The notes below the pieces were generated by a model that saw only the letters and a program-made list of their open reading frames with translations, did no database searches and was not told the origin of the DNA. DNA of 64,000 nt from an uncultured Brachyspira sp. GTDB taxonomy: Bacteria > Spirochaetota > Brachyspiria > Brachyspirales > Brachyspiraceae. Shown here piece after piece: positions 37,598-47,206 of this stretch (within the stretch, counting starts at the first letter, position 1; each line of letters starts with the position of its first letter). The DNA lies in the NCBI RefSeq assembly GCF_910578695.1, contig NZ_CAJTQJ010000005.1, positions 58,730 through 122,729 of the forward strand. The letters are read 5' to 3'. The position numbers and the translations under genes were made by a program.

Positions 37598-38248
37598 ATG
37601 GATTATATAATATCTACTACTTTATATCTGCTTAAAGGAACATATATAACTTTATCTCTCTACTTTGTAACAGCGATATTTTCAATTCCATTATCTATGA
37701 TTTTTGCAGCTTTGCAGTTTAGTTCTCCTAAGTTCATAAGGTATATTTTTGATATATATGCTTGGATATTCAGAGGCACTCCGTTAATACTTCAGTTAAT
37801 ATTTTTTTATTACGGACTTCCTCTTATAACTAATAATATGATAGCTTTTCCTGCATTTACATCTGCGGTAATAACTTTTGTCCTTAATTATTCAGCTTAT
37901 CTTATGGAGATATTCAGAGCGGGTATTGAAAGTATAGAGAAAGGGCAGTATGAGGCAGGTTTTGCACTTAATTTAAATTATAGGCAGATTATGACTAGAA
38001 TAATTCTTCCTCAGGCTGTGAGAAGAGTTCTTCCTCCTCTTTCTAATGAAGCTATTAATTTGGTTAAAGATACTGCTTTGGTTATAGTTCTAGGCATAGG
38101 AGATTTGATGCTTCATGCAAGGCAGATACTTACAAGAGATTATAAACTTCTTCCTTTTTTAATAGCGGCTATCATATATTTATTATTTACTTCTGTTCTT
38201 GTATTGGTATTCAGGCAATTGGAGAAAAAATATGTTATCAGAAACTAA
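37598..38248 (+). CDS. Polar amino acid ABC transporter permease (HisM/GlnP family)
   Basis: 216 aa, about five membrane helices. TLYLLKGTYITLSLYF at the N-terminus is typical of the family, and the EAA loop reads YEAGFALNLNYRQIMTRIIL (about 127-146), with YAWIFRGTPLILQLIFFYYG (about 50-69) as the second signature. It forms a homodimeric channel with the ATPase encoded next and the binding protein at 39219. The three genes lie in order permease, ATPase, binding protein. Confidence 0.94.
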   Translation: MDYIISTTLYLLKGTYITLSLYFVTAIFSIPLSMIFAALQFSSPKFIRYIFDIYAWIFRGTPLILQLIFFYYGLPLITNNMIAFPAFTSAVITFVLNYSAYLMEIFRAGIESIEKGQYEAGFALNLNYRQIMTRIILPQAVRRVLPPLSNEAINLVKDTALVIVLGIGDLMLHARQILTRDYKLLPFLIAAIIYLLFTSVLVLVFRQLEKKYVIRN

Positions 38249-39005
38249 TTTAAAAGTTGTAAACATAAAAAAAAATTATAAAGGCACTTCAGCTATAAAC
38301 GGCGTATCATTTACAGTAAATAAAGGAGATATACTTTCTATTATAGGTCCTTCAGGAGCTGGAAAAAGTTCTCTTTTAAGAAATATTATACAGATAGAGG
38401 AGCCTGATTACGGAGAGGTTTATATAGATAATGAAGTTTTATTCTGTAAAAGGGAAGGAGAAAAGTCTCTTAATATTTTGCATTCTGATTTTATGAAACG
38501 TAAAGAAAAGATAGGTATGATATTTCAGCATTTTAATTTATTTCCTCATAAAACAGCATTAGAAAATATTATAGAAGCTCCTATTATAGTAAAAAAGCAT
38601 AATAGAGATGAGGCTGTAGAAGAAGCATTAAAATTACTTGATAGTGTAGGACTTAAGCATAAAAAAGACAGTTATCCTAATGAATTATCAGGCGGACAGA
38701 AGCAGAGAGTTGCAATTGCCAGAGCTTTAGCTATGAAGCCTGAGATTTTACTTTGCGATGAGCCTACTTCTGCATTGGACCCTGAGCTGATAGGAGAAGT
38801 TCTTACCGTATTAAAAGAACTTGCTAAAGAAAAAATGACTATGATTATAGTAAGTCATGAAATGAGCTTTGTTTATGAATTATCTACTAATGTAGCATTT
38901 ATGGACGAAGGTAAAATTACTGCAATAGATACCTCTCATAATTTTTTTAATAATCAAAGCAATATCAGAATTAAAGATTTTTTAAATAAGATATTTCATA
39001 AGTAA
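38232..39005 (+). CDS. Polar amino acid ABC transporter ATPase (GlnQ/HisP family)
   Basis: 257 aa from the ATG at 38232, placed 8 bases after GGAG (38221-38224) and giving MLSETNLKVVNIKKNYKG; an upstream in-frame start at 38199 would overlap the permease by 50 bases and lacks a ribosome site. Walker A GPSGAGKSS (about 37), Q-loop, signature [15 protein letters not shown] (about 150), Walker B LLCDEPTSALDPE and switch His VSHEMSF. The overlap with the permease is 17 bases, so translation is coupled. Confidence 0.95.
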   Translation: MLSETNLKVVNIKKNYKGTSAINGVSFTVNKGDILSIIGPSGAGKSSLLRNIIQIEEPDYGEVYIDNEVLFCKREGEKSLNILHSDFMKRKEKIGMIFQHFNLFPHKTALENIIEAPIIVKKHNRDEAVEEALKLLDSVGLKHKKDSYPNELSGGQKQRVAIARALAMKPEILLCDEPTSALDPELIGEVLTVLKELAKEKMTMIIVSHEMSFVYELSTNVAFMDEGKITAIDTSHNFFNNQSNIRIKDFLNKIFHK

Positions 39006-39052
39006 AAAGTTATTATAATTAGTTTAATTTTTTTATTATTATGCTGTTAATA

Positions 39053-39080
39053 TTGACATTTTTTTTAATAGTAATACAAT
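39053..39080 (+). promoter_or_regulatory. Separate promoter of the substrate-binding protein
   Basis: TTGACA (39053-39058), 16-nt spacer, TACAAT (39075-39080). It would allow the binding protein to be made in excess over the membrane subunits. Confidence 0.6.
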
Positions 39081-39218
39081 ATATAGTAATTAAAAAAATT
39101 ATTAGTGCTTATTTTATGAACAGCAAAGTTTTTTTATTATAAAGTTATGCATTAATAAAATTTAATTAAATTACAGAAATATTTTCAGATTATCTGCAAA
39201 ATATTTAAGGAGAAAATT

Positions 39219-40031
39219 ATGAAACATATATTAACATTTTTATTATTAATAGCTTCAGTATTTATTATAAACTGCGGAGGTGATAATACAAAAAACGCCT
39301 CTTCTGAAAATGATAATTCATTGCAGAAAGTAAAAGATTCAGGAAAATTAATATTAGGATTAGATGATACTTTTGCTCCTATGGGATTTAGAGACGAAAA
39401 CGGGGATGTAGTAGGTTTTGATATAGATTTGGCAAGAGAAGTTTCAAGCAGATTAGGAGTTGAATTAGAAATAAAGCCTGTAGAATGGTCAAGCTCAATA
39501 TTAAGTTTAAATAAAGGCGATATTGATGTTCTTTGGAACGGAGTTACTATAAATGATGCTAGAAAACAGCAGATTAATTTTTCAAAGCCTTATCTTAATA
39601 ATAGGCTTATTATTGTAAAGGCTGTAGATGATGATTCAATAAATTCTAAAGATGATTTGGCAGGAAAAATTTTAGGTGTTCAGGTTGGAAGTAATGATGA
39701 AGCTTTAACTGCAGACCCTTCAAGTAAAAATGCCAAAGAAATTAGAAGATATGATGTTAATGTAAATGCATTTTTAGATTTGCAGGCTAAAAGAATAGAT
39801 GCTGTTATTATAGATGAGGTTGCAGCTCAGTATTATATATCTGATAAAAAAGCACCTTTTATAGTTGTAGAAAATGCTCCTTTAACAGAGGAATTATACG
39901 GTATAGGATTTAGAAAATCTGATGCTGAGCTTTTAGCTGAAATTGATAGAATATTAGATGAAATGAAAGCTGACGGCAAAGCTGCAGAGATTTCAGAAAA
40001 ATGGTTTTCTAAAGATATTGTTTTGAAATAA
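39219..40031 (+). CDS. Amino acid ABC transporter substrate-binding lipoprotein
   Basis: 270 aa. Lipoprotein signal: hydrophobic segment 5-17 and lipidated Cys at 19 in FIINCGG. Bacterial solute-binding family 3 fold: GKLILGLDDTFAPMGFRDEN (about 45-64), GFDIDLAREVSSRLGVELE (about 70-88), DVLWNGVTINDARKQQINFS and LYGIGFRKSD (about 225). Captures a polar amino acid in the periplasm for the permease and ATPase upstream. Own promoter at 39053; AAGGAG before the start. Confidence 0.95.
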   Translation: MKHILTFLLLIASVFIINCGGDNTKNASSENDNSLQKVKDSGKLILGLDDTFAPMGFRDENGDVVGFDIDLAREVSSRLGVELEIKPVEWSSSILSLNKGDIDVLWNGVTINDARKQQINFSKPYLNNRLIIVKAVDDDSINSKDDLAGKILGVQVGSNDEALTADPSSKNAKEIRRYDVNVNAFLDLQAKRIDAVIIDEVAAQYYISDKKAPFIVVENAPLTEELYGIGFRKSDAELLAEIDRILDEMKADGKAAEISEKWFSKDIVLK

Positions 40032-40118
40032 TTTATATTGTTTTATAAATAAATTATTTTTATCTAATAATAATTTATTTAAAGCTTATATATAATTTAA
40101 ATAATATTTTGTTTATGA

Positions 40119-40157
40119 AAAAGGGAGTATATATTATAATATGCTCCCTTTTATGTA
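40119..40157. terminator. Bidirectional terminator
   Basis: AAAAGGGAG (40119-40127) with CTCCCTTTT (40144-40152), perfect 9-bp stem, between the binding protein (plus) and aroD (minus). Confidence 0.85.
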
Positions 40158-40167
40158 TATATATATT

Positions 40168-40923
40168 TCAATTTTTTAAATAAATACTGTCTAATATATA
40201 TTTAAGTTTCATAGATTCTATTTGTCCTGGTGCAGATGAGCGTTTTGCCGATGCGAATGTAAGTACTGAACCGAATATTCTAGTTATAACTCCAATATCT
40301 CCCATAGATATTGCTATTATAGGAAAATTTTTAATTTCGCTTGAAGCATCTAATAAGGTAATAACATCTTTTTTATTTTTAGGCATATATGCTACTTTTG
40401 CTATATCGCATTTTAATTTTATCATTCTTCTTATTCTTGATACTATTTCTTTTTTTGAAGGTGTTTTATTAAAATCATGATTAGATATTATAGTTTTTAT
40501 ATTGTTTGAATTTGATAATTTTATCAGCTTTTTTAAATCAGGTTCTTTTATAGTTAATAATTCTAAATCTATCAATTCAAAGCATTTATTTTCTATGATG
40601 TTTTCATATAAACTTATAATATTTTCATTATATTTAATATTACCGCCTTCCTTTATGCTTCTTAAAGTAAATAGTATAGGCTTATTTGCTATCTTTTTAA
40701 TTTCTTTTGAAAATGATATTATATCTTCAAAATTATTATTATATTTTGATATATTATCTATAAAAAAATCTGCCCTCCATTCCATAATATCAACAGGGAG
40801 TCTGCTTATTTCTTTTATATATTTGATTATATCTTTTTCATTTTTTTCAACTATAGGTATGCATATTTTAGGAATCTCATTACCCAATTTAATATTTTTA
40901 ATTTTTACTATATTTTTTTCCAT
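40168..40923 (-). CDS. aroD: Type I 3-dehydroquinate dehydratase
   Basis: 251 aa. Third step of the shikimate pathway by Schiff-base chemistry. EWRADFF (about 45, substrate-binding), LFTLRSIKEGG (about 80), catalytic His in SNHDFNKTPS (about 147), Schiff-base Lys in IAKVAYMP (about 175) and the SAPGQIES tail (about 230). It is encoded directly after aroE on the same strand with a 40-base gap, so the two pathway steps are co-transcribed. Confidence 0.95.
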   Translation of the reverse strand: MEKNIVKIKNIKLGNEIPKICIPIVEKNEKDIIKYIKEISRLPVDIMEWRADFFIDNISKYNNNFEDIISFSKEIKKIANKPILFTLRSIKEGGNIKYNENIISLYENIIENKCFELIDLELLTIKEPDLKKLIKLSNSNNIKTIISNHDFNKTPSKKEIVSRIRRMIKLKCDIAKVAYMPKNKKDVITLLDASSEIKNFPIIAISMGDIGVITRIFGSVLTFASAKRSSAPGQIESMKLKYILDSIYLKN

Positions 40924-40963
40924 ATCTAATTTCCTTAATCATACGCTTTTTATAGTAATTTTA

Positions 40964-41815
40964 TTATTTAAATACAATATTTTTTATATGTTCTATCGGC
41001 ATTTTTTCATTAGTCCAAAGTTCAAAAGCCAAAGCACCCTGATATAATAACATACCCATTCCATTTATTATTCTGCATCCTTCTCTTTCTGCTATTTTTA
41101 GAAGTTTAGTTTTTGCAGGGCTGTATATACAGTCGCTTACTATAAGATCTTTTCTAAAAAAAGTTTTATCTTCTATTAAAGAAATATCTTCTTTCATTCC
41201 TACACTTGTAGCATTAATTAATATACAGCTGTTTTCTATTTTTGCTTTCAATGTTTTTTTATCTTCCAAAGAGTATAAAGTTATAGAACAATTAGTTTTA
41301 TCTGCAATATTATCTATAATTTTTTTCTGCTCATTCCAATTAGTATCTCTTTTAAATACATATATCTCTTTTGCCTTGTATAATGCAGCCTGAGATATTA
41401 TAGCAATTGAAGCTCCTCCTGTGCCTAGTATTATAATATTTTTATCTTTAATAAATATCTGTTCATTTTCCAATGATTTTATAAAACCTTCTCCGTCAGT
41501 ACTATGTCCTGTAAGTATTCCGTTATCATTAACTATTGTATTTACGCTTTGAGTAAGTTCTGCTGATTTTGAAATTTTATCCAAATACTTTATAACCTCT
41601 TTTTTATTAGGCATTGATATATTAACGCCTCTCATATTAAGAGTTTTTACAGCATTTACAGCATCTTTCAAATTATTTTTATCGACTTCAAAAGATAAAT
41701 AAGCATAATTTAGATTTAGTTTATTGAAAGCTTCATTATGCATAATAGGAGATATGCTATGTTTTGACGGCGAGGCAAATAATCCTATTAATGTAGTTTT
41801 TGAATTTATTGTCAT
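40964..41815 (-). CDS. aroE: Shikimate dehydrogenase
   Basis: 283 aa. Reduces 3-dehydroshikimate with NADPH. Shikimate-site residues in SPSKHSISPIMHNEAF (about 15-30), NISMPNKKEVI (catalytic Lys, about 66) and HSTDGEGF (about 103). NADPH loop ILGTGGASIAIISQAA (about 125). INATSVGM and GMGMLLYQGALAFELWT close the fold. First gene of the aroE-aroD pair. Confidence 0.96.
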   Translation of the reverse strand: MTINSKTTLIGLFASPSKHSISPIMHNEAFNKLNLNYAYLSFEVDKNNLKDAVNAVKTLNMRGVNISMPNKKEVIKYLDKISKSAELTQSVNTIVNDNGILTGHSTDGEGFIKSLENEQIFIKDKNIIILGTGGASIAIISQAALYKAKEIYVFKRDTNWNEQKKIIDNIADKTNCSITLYSLEDKKTLKAKIENSCILINATSVGMKEDISLIEDKTFFRKDLIVSDCIYSPAKTKLLKIAEREGCRIINGMGMLLYQGALAFELWTNEKMPIEHIKNIVFK

Positions 41816-42001
41816 ATTTATAAAACCCTATCATTATAATTTTAGTAATAATATTATAATTTTTAATATTGTCAAATATAGATTATAAATAAAAAATAGT
41901 ATATAAACTGCTTGATATTTTAACAAAAATTATTATAATTAACATAATATAAAAAGTAAAAAAATATTTATATATATAAAACAAGAAAGGAGAATCGATA
42001 T

Positions 42002-42385
42002 ATGGAAAAAAAGATTATCAAAACGCATAAAGCTCCGAAAACTATAGGACCTTATTCTCAGGCAGTAAAAAGCGGTAATTTCATTTTTGCTTCAGGACAG
42101 ATACCTTTAGACCCTGTAAGCGGAGATATGGAAGAAAATGATATCAAAAAACAAACAGAAAGAGTAATGGAAAATATTAAAGGTCTTTTAGAATCAGAAA
42201 ATTTAACTATGTCTAATATTATTAAAACTACTTGTTTTTTAACTGATATGAGTAATTTTGCTGCTTTCAATGAAGTATATGCTTCTTATTTCCAAGAAAA
42301 TCCTCCTGCAAGAAGTACAGTTGCTGTTAAATCTTTGCCTAAAGATGCTTTGGTAGAAGTTGAAATAACTGCTGTTATAAACTAA
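42002..42385 (+). CDS. ridA: RidA family reactive-intermediate deaminase
   Basis: 127 aa. The family signature at the C-terminus, FQENPPARSTVAVKSLPKDA, contains the substrate-binding Arg (about 104), and AVKSGNFIFASGQIPLDP is the N-terminal hallmark. Hydrolyses reactive enamine or imine intermediates released by PLP enzymes. AAAGGAGAA precedes the start. Followed after 25 bases by the DUF368 gene. Confidence 0.95.
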   Translation: MEKKIIKTHKAPKTIGPYSQAVKSGNFIFASGQIPLDPVSGDMEENDIKKQTERVMENIKGLLESENLTMSNIIKTTCFLTDMSNFAAFNEVYASYFQENPPARSTVAVKSLPKDALVEVEITAVIN

Positions 42386-42410
42386 TTATATTAATAATTA
42401 AAGGAGAGTT

Positions 42411-43268
42411 ATGAGAGGCTATATATCATATTTTATAAAAGGAATGGCTATAGGTATTGCCAATGCCATACCCGGAGTATCAGGCGGCACTATAGCTTTT
42501 GTGCTTGGAATATATGAAAAATTAACTTATGCTATATCTATTTTGCCTAATGCATTAATAAAATTAAAATGGGACGATATTAAAGAAAGTCTTAAAATAC
42601 TAATTCCCGTTGCTTTGGGAGCTATCATTTCTATAGTTTTATTTTTAAAACTTATTAATTATACATTTACTTATTACCCTATACCTACAAGAATATTTTT
42701 TGTAGGACTTATATTAGGTTCTTTTCCATTTATAACTAAAACAGTGGAAGAGTTTAATTTTAAAGTTTTTACAGCATTTTTTATAGGTGCTTTTATTATG
42801 GCTGTATTTGTATATTTTGATATAAATAAGCCTATAGGAGAAACAACTTATTCGGGCGGTTTTTCTATAATTTACGGCATTAAGCTCTTTTTATGCGGCA
42901 TAGCTGCTGCTGTGGCTATGGTTATACCTGGAATATCAGGTTCTTTGCTTCTGCTTATACTTGGAGAATATGAAAATATATCATACTTCATATCTTCATT
43001 TTTGGATACTTTTAATTTTCAGCTCTTAATGCCTTTAGTATTTTTAGGACTTGGTATTATTATAGGAATATTTACAATATCAAAACTTGTAACAATACTC
43101 ATTAAAAAATATAAATCTGTTTTATTCGGCTTTGTTTTAGGTATTATAATAGTATCATTTTTGAGTTTATGGCCCAATATATCATCTTTAAGTATTTCTA
43201 TGCTTGCTTCTACTGTTATATCTATGTGTGCAGGTTTCTTAGCTGCTATAGCTATGGAAAAAATATAA
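42411..43268 (+). CDS. DUF368 membrane protein (polyprenyl-phosphate transporter family)
   Basis: 285 aa with about eight membrane helices and an internal repeat: IANAIPGVSGGTIAFVLGIY (about 17-36) and AMVIPGISGSLLLLILGEY (about 168-186). DUF368 members (PopT in staphylococci) have been shown to recycle undecaprenyl phosphate across the membrane for cell-wall synthesis. The repeated PG(V/I)SG pair matches that family. AAAGGAG precedes the start. A terminator at 43286 closes the ridA-DUF368 unit. Confidence 0.9.
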   Translation: MRGYISYFIKGMAIGIANAIPGVSGGTIAFVLGIYEKLTYAISILPNALIKLKWDDIKESLKILIPVALGAIISIVLFLKLINYTFTYYPIPTRIFFVGLILGSFPFITKTVEEFNFKVFTAFFIGAFIMAVFVYFDINKPIGETTYSGGFSIIYGIKLFLCGIAAAVAMVIPGISGSLLLLILGEYENISYFISSFLDTFNFQLLMPLVFLGLGIIIGIFTISKLVTILIKKYKSVLFGFVLGIIIVSFLSLWPNISSLSISMLASTVISMCAGFLAAIAMEKI

Positions 43269-43285
43269 TTAAAAATATAATTATA

Positions 43286-43312
43286 AGCTGAATTTTTTCA
43301 GCTTTTTTTATT
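43286..43312 (+). terminator. Intrinsic terminator after DUF368 gene
   Basis: AAGCTGAA (43286-43293) with TTCAGCTT (43298-43305), 8-bp stem, 4-nt T loop, then TTTTTA. Confidence 0.88.
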
Positions 43313-43400
43313 TTTTAATCATATTATTAATATCATTTAGTTTATTAAATTTTATATATATCATTTCCGAAAATGAAAGCAGTATGTAGAGGATAATTGT

Positions 43401-44357
43401 ATGAATAAAATAACAAATAAGAAAAATGGTATTTATTTAATATTTGCATTTATAAGCATAATATTTTTTTATGTATCAATTAATGCTTTATATACACAAA
43501 CTAACTATTATGATGAAGATTTTATAAATAATCTACCTAATGCTGAAAGATTTGTATCAAAAATGAGAGTTTCATATTCAGACACTAATAATAATGTATT
43601 ATTGATACAATGGGAAGGAATAAGAGATGATAATTTAATGTATTATGTTTATAGAAGTAAAAGCCCTATAATAGGCAAATCATCTTTCAGCAGTTCTTCT
43701 TCTGCTACTGCTATTGTAGATTATATAAAAGCAACTAATACTTCTAAAACATACACTGTATATGACAGCCCTATAATTGGTTCTAAATATTACTATGCTG
43801 TAGTTTCATATATAGATGATTTGAGTTTTTATAACGGCAAAGAAAATATTGACACTTCTTCTGTATTATTTAATGGAGCAGATAACATAAGCAGTATAAA
43901 TTATAATACAAATAATAATTTGAATTATGTAACTAATTCTTTTACAGTAACTAATACCTATTCATTAACAAATATATATACCGTTACTAATACTTATTCA
44001 TTTACAAATACATATACTATTACTAATACATATTCATTAACTAATAATAATATAAAAAACAGTAATTCTAACGGCAGTAATTCTATTAATAATTATTATA
44101 GTAATTATAAAAGTCAGTATAATAGAGCATTGGCAGAGTTTAAAATGAGGAATTATTCTCGGGCAGCCTCTATATTAGAACCTGTATCGAGAAGAAATAT
44201 TAATAGAGCTTTATACTATGATATTAATATGCTTCTTGGAAAATGTTATAAATATATGGGGCAAAAGAAAAATTCATTAGATGTTTTTAATCGTATAAAA
44301 TCTTATAATACGCAGGAAGTTAATTTCTGGATTAATCAAGTTTTAAGCGATTTATAA
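43401..44357 (+). CDS. Exported protein with TNTYS repeats and a TPR-like end
   Basis: 318 aa. N-terminal hydrophobic segment (about 12-30) acts as signal or anchor. A fibronectin-III-like domain follows (about 50-145, VLLIQWEGIRDDNLMYYVYR and GSKYYYAVVSYID). A low-complexity stretch (about 175-220) repeats a 12-residue unit of the form T-V-T-N-T-Y-S-L-T-N-x-Y three times. The C-terminal 90 residues resemble a tetratricopeptide pair (NRALAEFKMRNYSRAASILEP). It is followed by a TPR protein whose start lies 19 bases after its stop, so the two probably act together in the envelope. Family not recognised. Confidence 0.65.
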   Translation: MNKITNKKNGIYLIFAFISIIFFYVSINALYTQTNYYDEDFINNLPNAERFVSKMRVSYSDTNNNVLLIQWEGIRDDNLMYYVYRSKSPIIGKSSFSSSSSATAIVDYIKATNTSKTYTVYDSPIIGSKYYYAVVSYIDDLSFYNGKENIDTSSVLFNGADNISSINYNTNNNLNYVTNSFTVTNTYSLTNIYTVTNTYSFTNTYTITNTYSLTNNNIKNSNSNGSNSINNYYSNYKSQYNRALAEFKMRNYSRAASILEPVSRRNINRALYYDINMLLGKCYKYMGQKKNSLDVFNRIKSYNTQEVNFWINQVLSDL

Positions 44358-44376
44358 TTTGGAGTTATATATATTT

Positions 44377-45417
44377 ATGAAAACTTATGCAGCCGTTTTG
44401 GCATCAGTTATTACTATAGTAGCAATATTAGGCGGTGTATTTATCACTAAGGTGTCGGTATTATCATCTCCTGAAAGGTATTTTCAAAAGGGAAAAAGAA
44501 GTTATGAGATAGAGAATTATCAGGAGGCTATTAATAATTTAAATGAATACCTGTCTATAGAAAGCAGAACAAGACCTATTAATAATATAGCAGAATCATA
44601 TTTTATGGTTGCAGATTCTCTAAAGAAATTAAAAAAATATACTTTAGCTAAAGAAAGACTTGCTGATATTATTAATAATACAAATTTTGCACCATATTCT
44701 GTAAATGCTGTTTTGGCTTATGCTGATATATCCAGATTAGAAAATAATGCTGATCCTTATATAATGTCAAAACTGCAGGAAAATTTAAAAGCATCAAATT
44801 CAAATACAGCTTCAAGAATAAATATACAATATGGATATCAGTTATTTCTGCAAAAGAAATACGGAGAGGCATTGAGCTATTTTTTAAGATATGACGGAGA
44901 ATTAGCAGTACTTGGAAGGGCAAGAGTTTATTTTAATATGGGCGAGTATGACAGAGCTTTTGAAACTTATGAGGATTTTTTAAAATATAATAAAACAAGT
45001 ATATATTATGATGAAGTTGTAAGAACATATTTAATACAGGTTCCTGCAATGGCTCATAAAACTTTTGTAGAAACTAATTATATAAAATCAAGAATGTATT
45101 ATACTAAAATAGCTGAATTATTTCCTAGAACAGAGCATGCAGAAAATGCTTTATTTAGAATAGCACAGTCTTATTATAATGAAAAAAACTATAATAGAGC
45201 ATTGGATTATTATAATAGAGTAAGACTTAATAATGTTTATACTTTAGATGCTGAAGCTTTGCTTTATATAGGATTATCATATTTTAAAGTTGGAAGATAT
45301 TCAGACTCTTATAAGGCTTTAGATAATTTCATATCAGAATACCCTGCTAATCCTAATGCAGCAAGGGCTAGAGAGTATATGCAGTCCTTACATGAAACAC
45401 TGCTTGCTATTAATTAA
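44377..45417 (+). CDS. Membrane-anchored TPR-repeat protein
   Basis: 346 aa from the ATG at 44377, with GGAG at 44361-44364. One N-terminal helix (about 4-22) is followed by six or more TPR units, for example RYFQKGKRSYEIENYQEAIN (about 37), FRIAQSYYNEKNYNRALDYY and LLYIGLSYFKVGRYSDSYKA (about 290). The layout resembles periplasmic BamD/YbgF-like scaffold proteins. Probably a partner of the upstream protein. Exact family unclear. Confidence 0.78.
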   Translation: MKTYAAVLASVITIVAILGGVFITKVSVLSSPERYFQKGKRSYEIENYQEAINNLNEYLSIESRTRPINNIAESYFMVADSLKKLKKYTLAKERLADIINNTNFAPYSVNAVLAYADISRLENNADPYIMSKLQENLKASNSNTASRINIQYGYQLFLQKKYGEALSYFLRYDGELAVLGRARVYFNMGEYDRAFETYEDFLKYNKTSIYYDEVVRTYLIQVPAMAHKTFVETNYIKSRMYYTKIAELFPRTEHAENALFRIAQSYYNEKNYNRALDYYNRVRLNNVYTLDAEALLYIGLSYFKVGRYSDSYKALDNFISEYPANPNAARAREYMQSLHETLLAIN

Positions 45418-45451
45418 TTTATATATTATTCCGAGCTTATTTATATATTTG

Positions 45452-46201
45452 TCAGCGAATATTCTGCTTATCTTTTTTTGCAGTTATTTTTTCAAATAAT
45501 ACTAATATCCAAAATCTAATATAATTAAAATATAAAAATATTCTGAATATATTTTTTTTAAGAAAGAAACTTTCGTCTTTATCTTTATTTAGTATTTCCA
45601 TACTAGGGGGCTTAATTTTACCTGCAAAGCTGTCTAAAGGCTTTTTAAAAGGTATGCAGAATTTAATTTCTAAATTATGCTTATTATTATTAAACCAATG
45701 CAAAGATTTTTTTAGTCCCATATGTATCAAAAATACATCAGGTTCTATTTTTTTAAATCCTATGAAAGCTTTATATAATTCTTCTTTGTTTTTAGTATTT
45801 TTATAGCTTCCCGCCATATATATTTCAGGATAAATCTTTCTAATTTTTTCTGAAATAGTAAAAAAGTATTTTTCTTCATCTCCGAATAAAAATACAGACA
45901 TATTTTTATTTTCTATATAATCTAATATATTTGAAAATAAAATAAATTCATTAATATAGCTAATTTCTTCTTTATGAATAAATTTATATGCTTTGGCTAT
46001 AGACGGGTGTGCTGCAATTACTAAAGAAGCATTATTTACTATTTCTTTTAATTTTTTATTGTATTTTATTTTCAGTAATTGATGCACATCCAAAGATATT
46101 ATTAATATATTCTTTCCATATTTAAGATAATCAAGTATTTCTTCAATATCGGCTTTGAAATTATCTATTCTTATTCCTAAAATGGATTTATTTTCTATCA
46201 T
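45452..46201 (-). CDS. WecG/TagA/CpsF-family glycosyltransferase
   Basis: 249 aa. The family's core is visible: ISLDVHQLLKIKYNKKL (about 38), MSVFLFGDEEKYFFTISEKI (about 100-120), GSYKNTKN, and EPDVFLIHMGLKKSLHWFNN (about 152-171), where most members read VxLGxPKQExW. The catalytic Asp region near residue 65 (VIAAHPSIAKAYKF) is divergent. Members transfer N-acetylmannosamine to lipid-linked sugars for cell-surface polymers. It is downstream of pfkA on the same strand by 24 bases. Confidence 0.8.
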   Translation of the reverse strand: MIENKSILGIRIDNFKADIEEILDYLKYGKNILIISLDVHQLLKIKYNKKLKEIVNNASLVIAAHPSIAKAYKFIHKEEISYINEFILFSNILDYIENKNMSVFLFGDEEKYFFTISEKIRKIYPEIYMAGSYKNTKNKEELYKAFIGFKKIEPDVFLIHMGLKKSLHWFNNNKHNLEIKFCIPFKKPLDSFAGKIKPPSMEILNKDKDESFFLKKNIFRIFLYFNYIRFWILVLFEKITAKKDKQNIR

Positions 46202-46225
46202 AATAAAATTATAGCCTTTTTATTT

Positions 46226-47206
46226 TTATATAGCAAGAGTTCTGCATAATGCCAAATCTATAGGGTCAACTTTAGGTACTTTTTTAACTGCATCAGTTAA
46301 AGGAGTATAAGTATATTCGCCTTTCCAAATACCTACCGCTACATTTTTCTTTCCTTCCAATAAAGCCTTAACTGCAATATAACCGAATCTTGCAGCCATT
46401 AAACGCTCTCTTGAAGTAGGAGAACCGCCCCTTTGCATATGCCCCAATATAGTAACACGGGTATCAAAACCTGTTTTACCTTCAATTTGTTTAGCAACTT
46501 CCATAGCTCCGCCTGATTCATCTCCTTCGGCTACTACTATTATAGAAGATTTTTTACCTCTTTTTTTGGCAATTTGTAATTCTTCTACTATTTTATCAAT
46601 ATCTGTAACAGTTTCAGGTATTAATATATCCTCAGCTCCTGAAGCTATGCCCACTTCTAAAGCAATATATCCTGCATGTCTTCCCATAACCTCTACAACA
46701 AAACATCTTCCATGACTTGTAGCAGTGTCTCTCAATTTATCTATAGCATCCATTGCTACATTAACAGCAGTATCATAGCCTATAGTATAATCAGTACCGA
46801 ATATATCATTATCTATAGTACCCGGTATTGCAACTATAGGGTATTGAGGATGATTATTATGAAAATCCAAAGCCCCTTTATATGTTCCGTCACCGCCTAT
46901 TACTATTAAGGCATCTATTTCATGATATTTCATATTGTCAGCAGCTTTTTTCATACCTTCTTTAGTTTGAAATTCGGGCGATCTTGCAGAAAATAATATT
47001 GTACCCCCATGATTAATTATACCGCCTACGCTTCCAGCTGTCATTTGATATATATTATTATACATAAGCCCTTGATATCCCTCTTTTATAGCCATTACCT
47101 CAAGTCCGTTAGCTATTGCTGTTCTAGCTACGCTTCTTATGGCAGGGTTCATTCCAGAGGCATCTCCGCCGCTTGTTAATACACCGATTCTTTTTATATC
47201 AGCCAT
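46226..47206 (-). CDS. pfkA: 6-phosphofructokinase
   Basis: 326 aa. Catalyses fructose-6-phosphate to fructose-1,6-bisphosphate. Motifs: GVLTSGGDASGMNPAIRSV (8-26), IGGDGTYKGA (about 101-110, the Gly that favours ATP over pyrophosphate), the active-site PGTIDNDIFGTDYTIGYDTA (about 124-143), and EVMGRHAGYIAL (about 166). HMQRGGSPTSRER (about 255) is the effector-binding strand. The length fits the bacterial ATP-dependent group. Upstream gene of the pair with the glycosyltransferase. Confidence 0.96.
   Translation of the reverse strand: MADIKRIGVLTSGGDASGMNPAIRSVARTAIANGLEVMAIKEGYQGLMYNNIYQMTAGSVGGIINHGGTILFSARSPEFQTKEGMKKAADNMKYHEIDALIVIGGDGTYKGALDFHNNHPQYPIVAIPGTIDNDIFGTDYTIGYDTAVNVAMDAIDKLRDTATSHGRCFVVEVMGRHAGYIALEVGIASGAEDILIPETVTDIDKIVEELQIAKKRGKKSSIIVVAEGDESGGAMEVAKQIEGKTGFDTRVTILGHMQRGGSPTSRERLMAARFGYIAVKALLEGKKNVAVGIWKGEYTYTPLTDAVKKVPKVDPIDLALCRTLAI

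Noticed and set aside
40502..41047. 181-codon open frame antisense to aroD and across the aroE-aroD gap
   Set aside because: Lies opposite well-supported aroD and aroE sequence and reads as low-complexity Ile/Phe/Ser; no start signals.
43920..44060. Repeats as a CRISPR array
   Set aside because: The repeats are degenerate, in frame and encode a T-N-T-Y protein repeat; there are no unique spacers of constant length.
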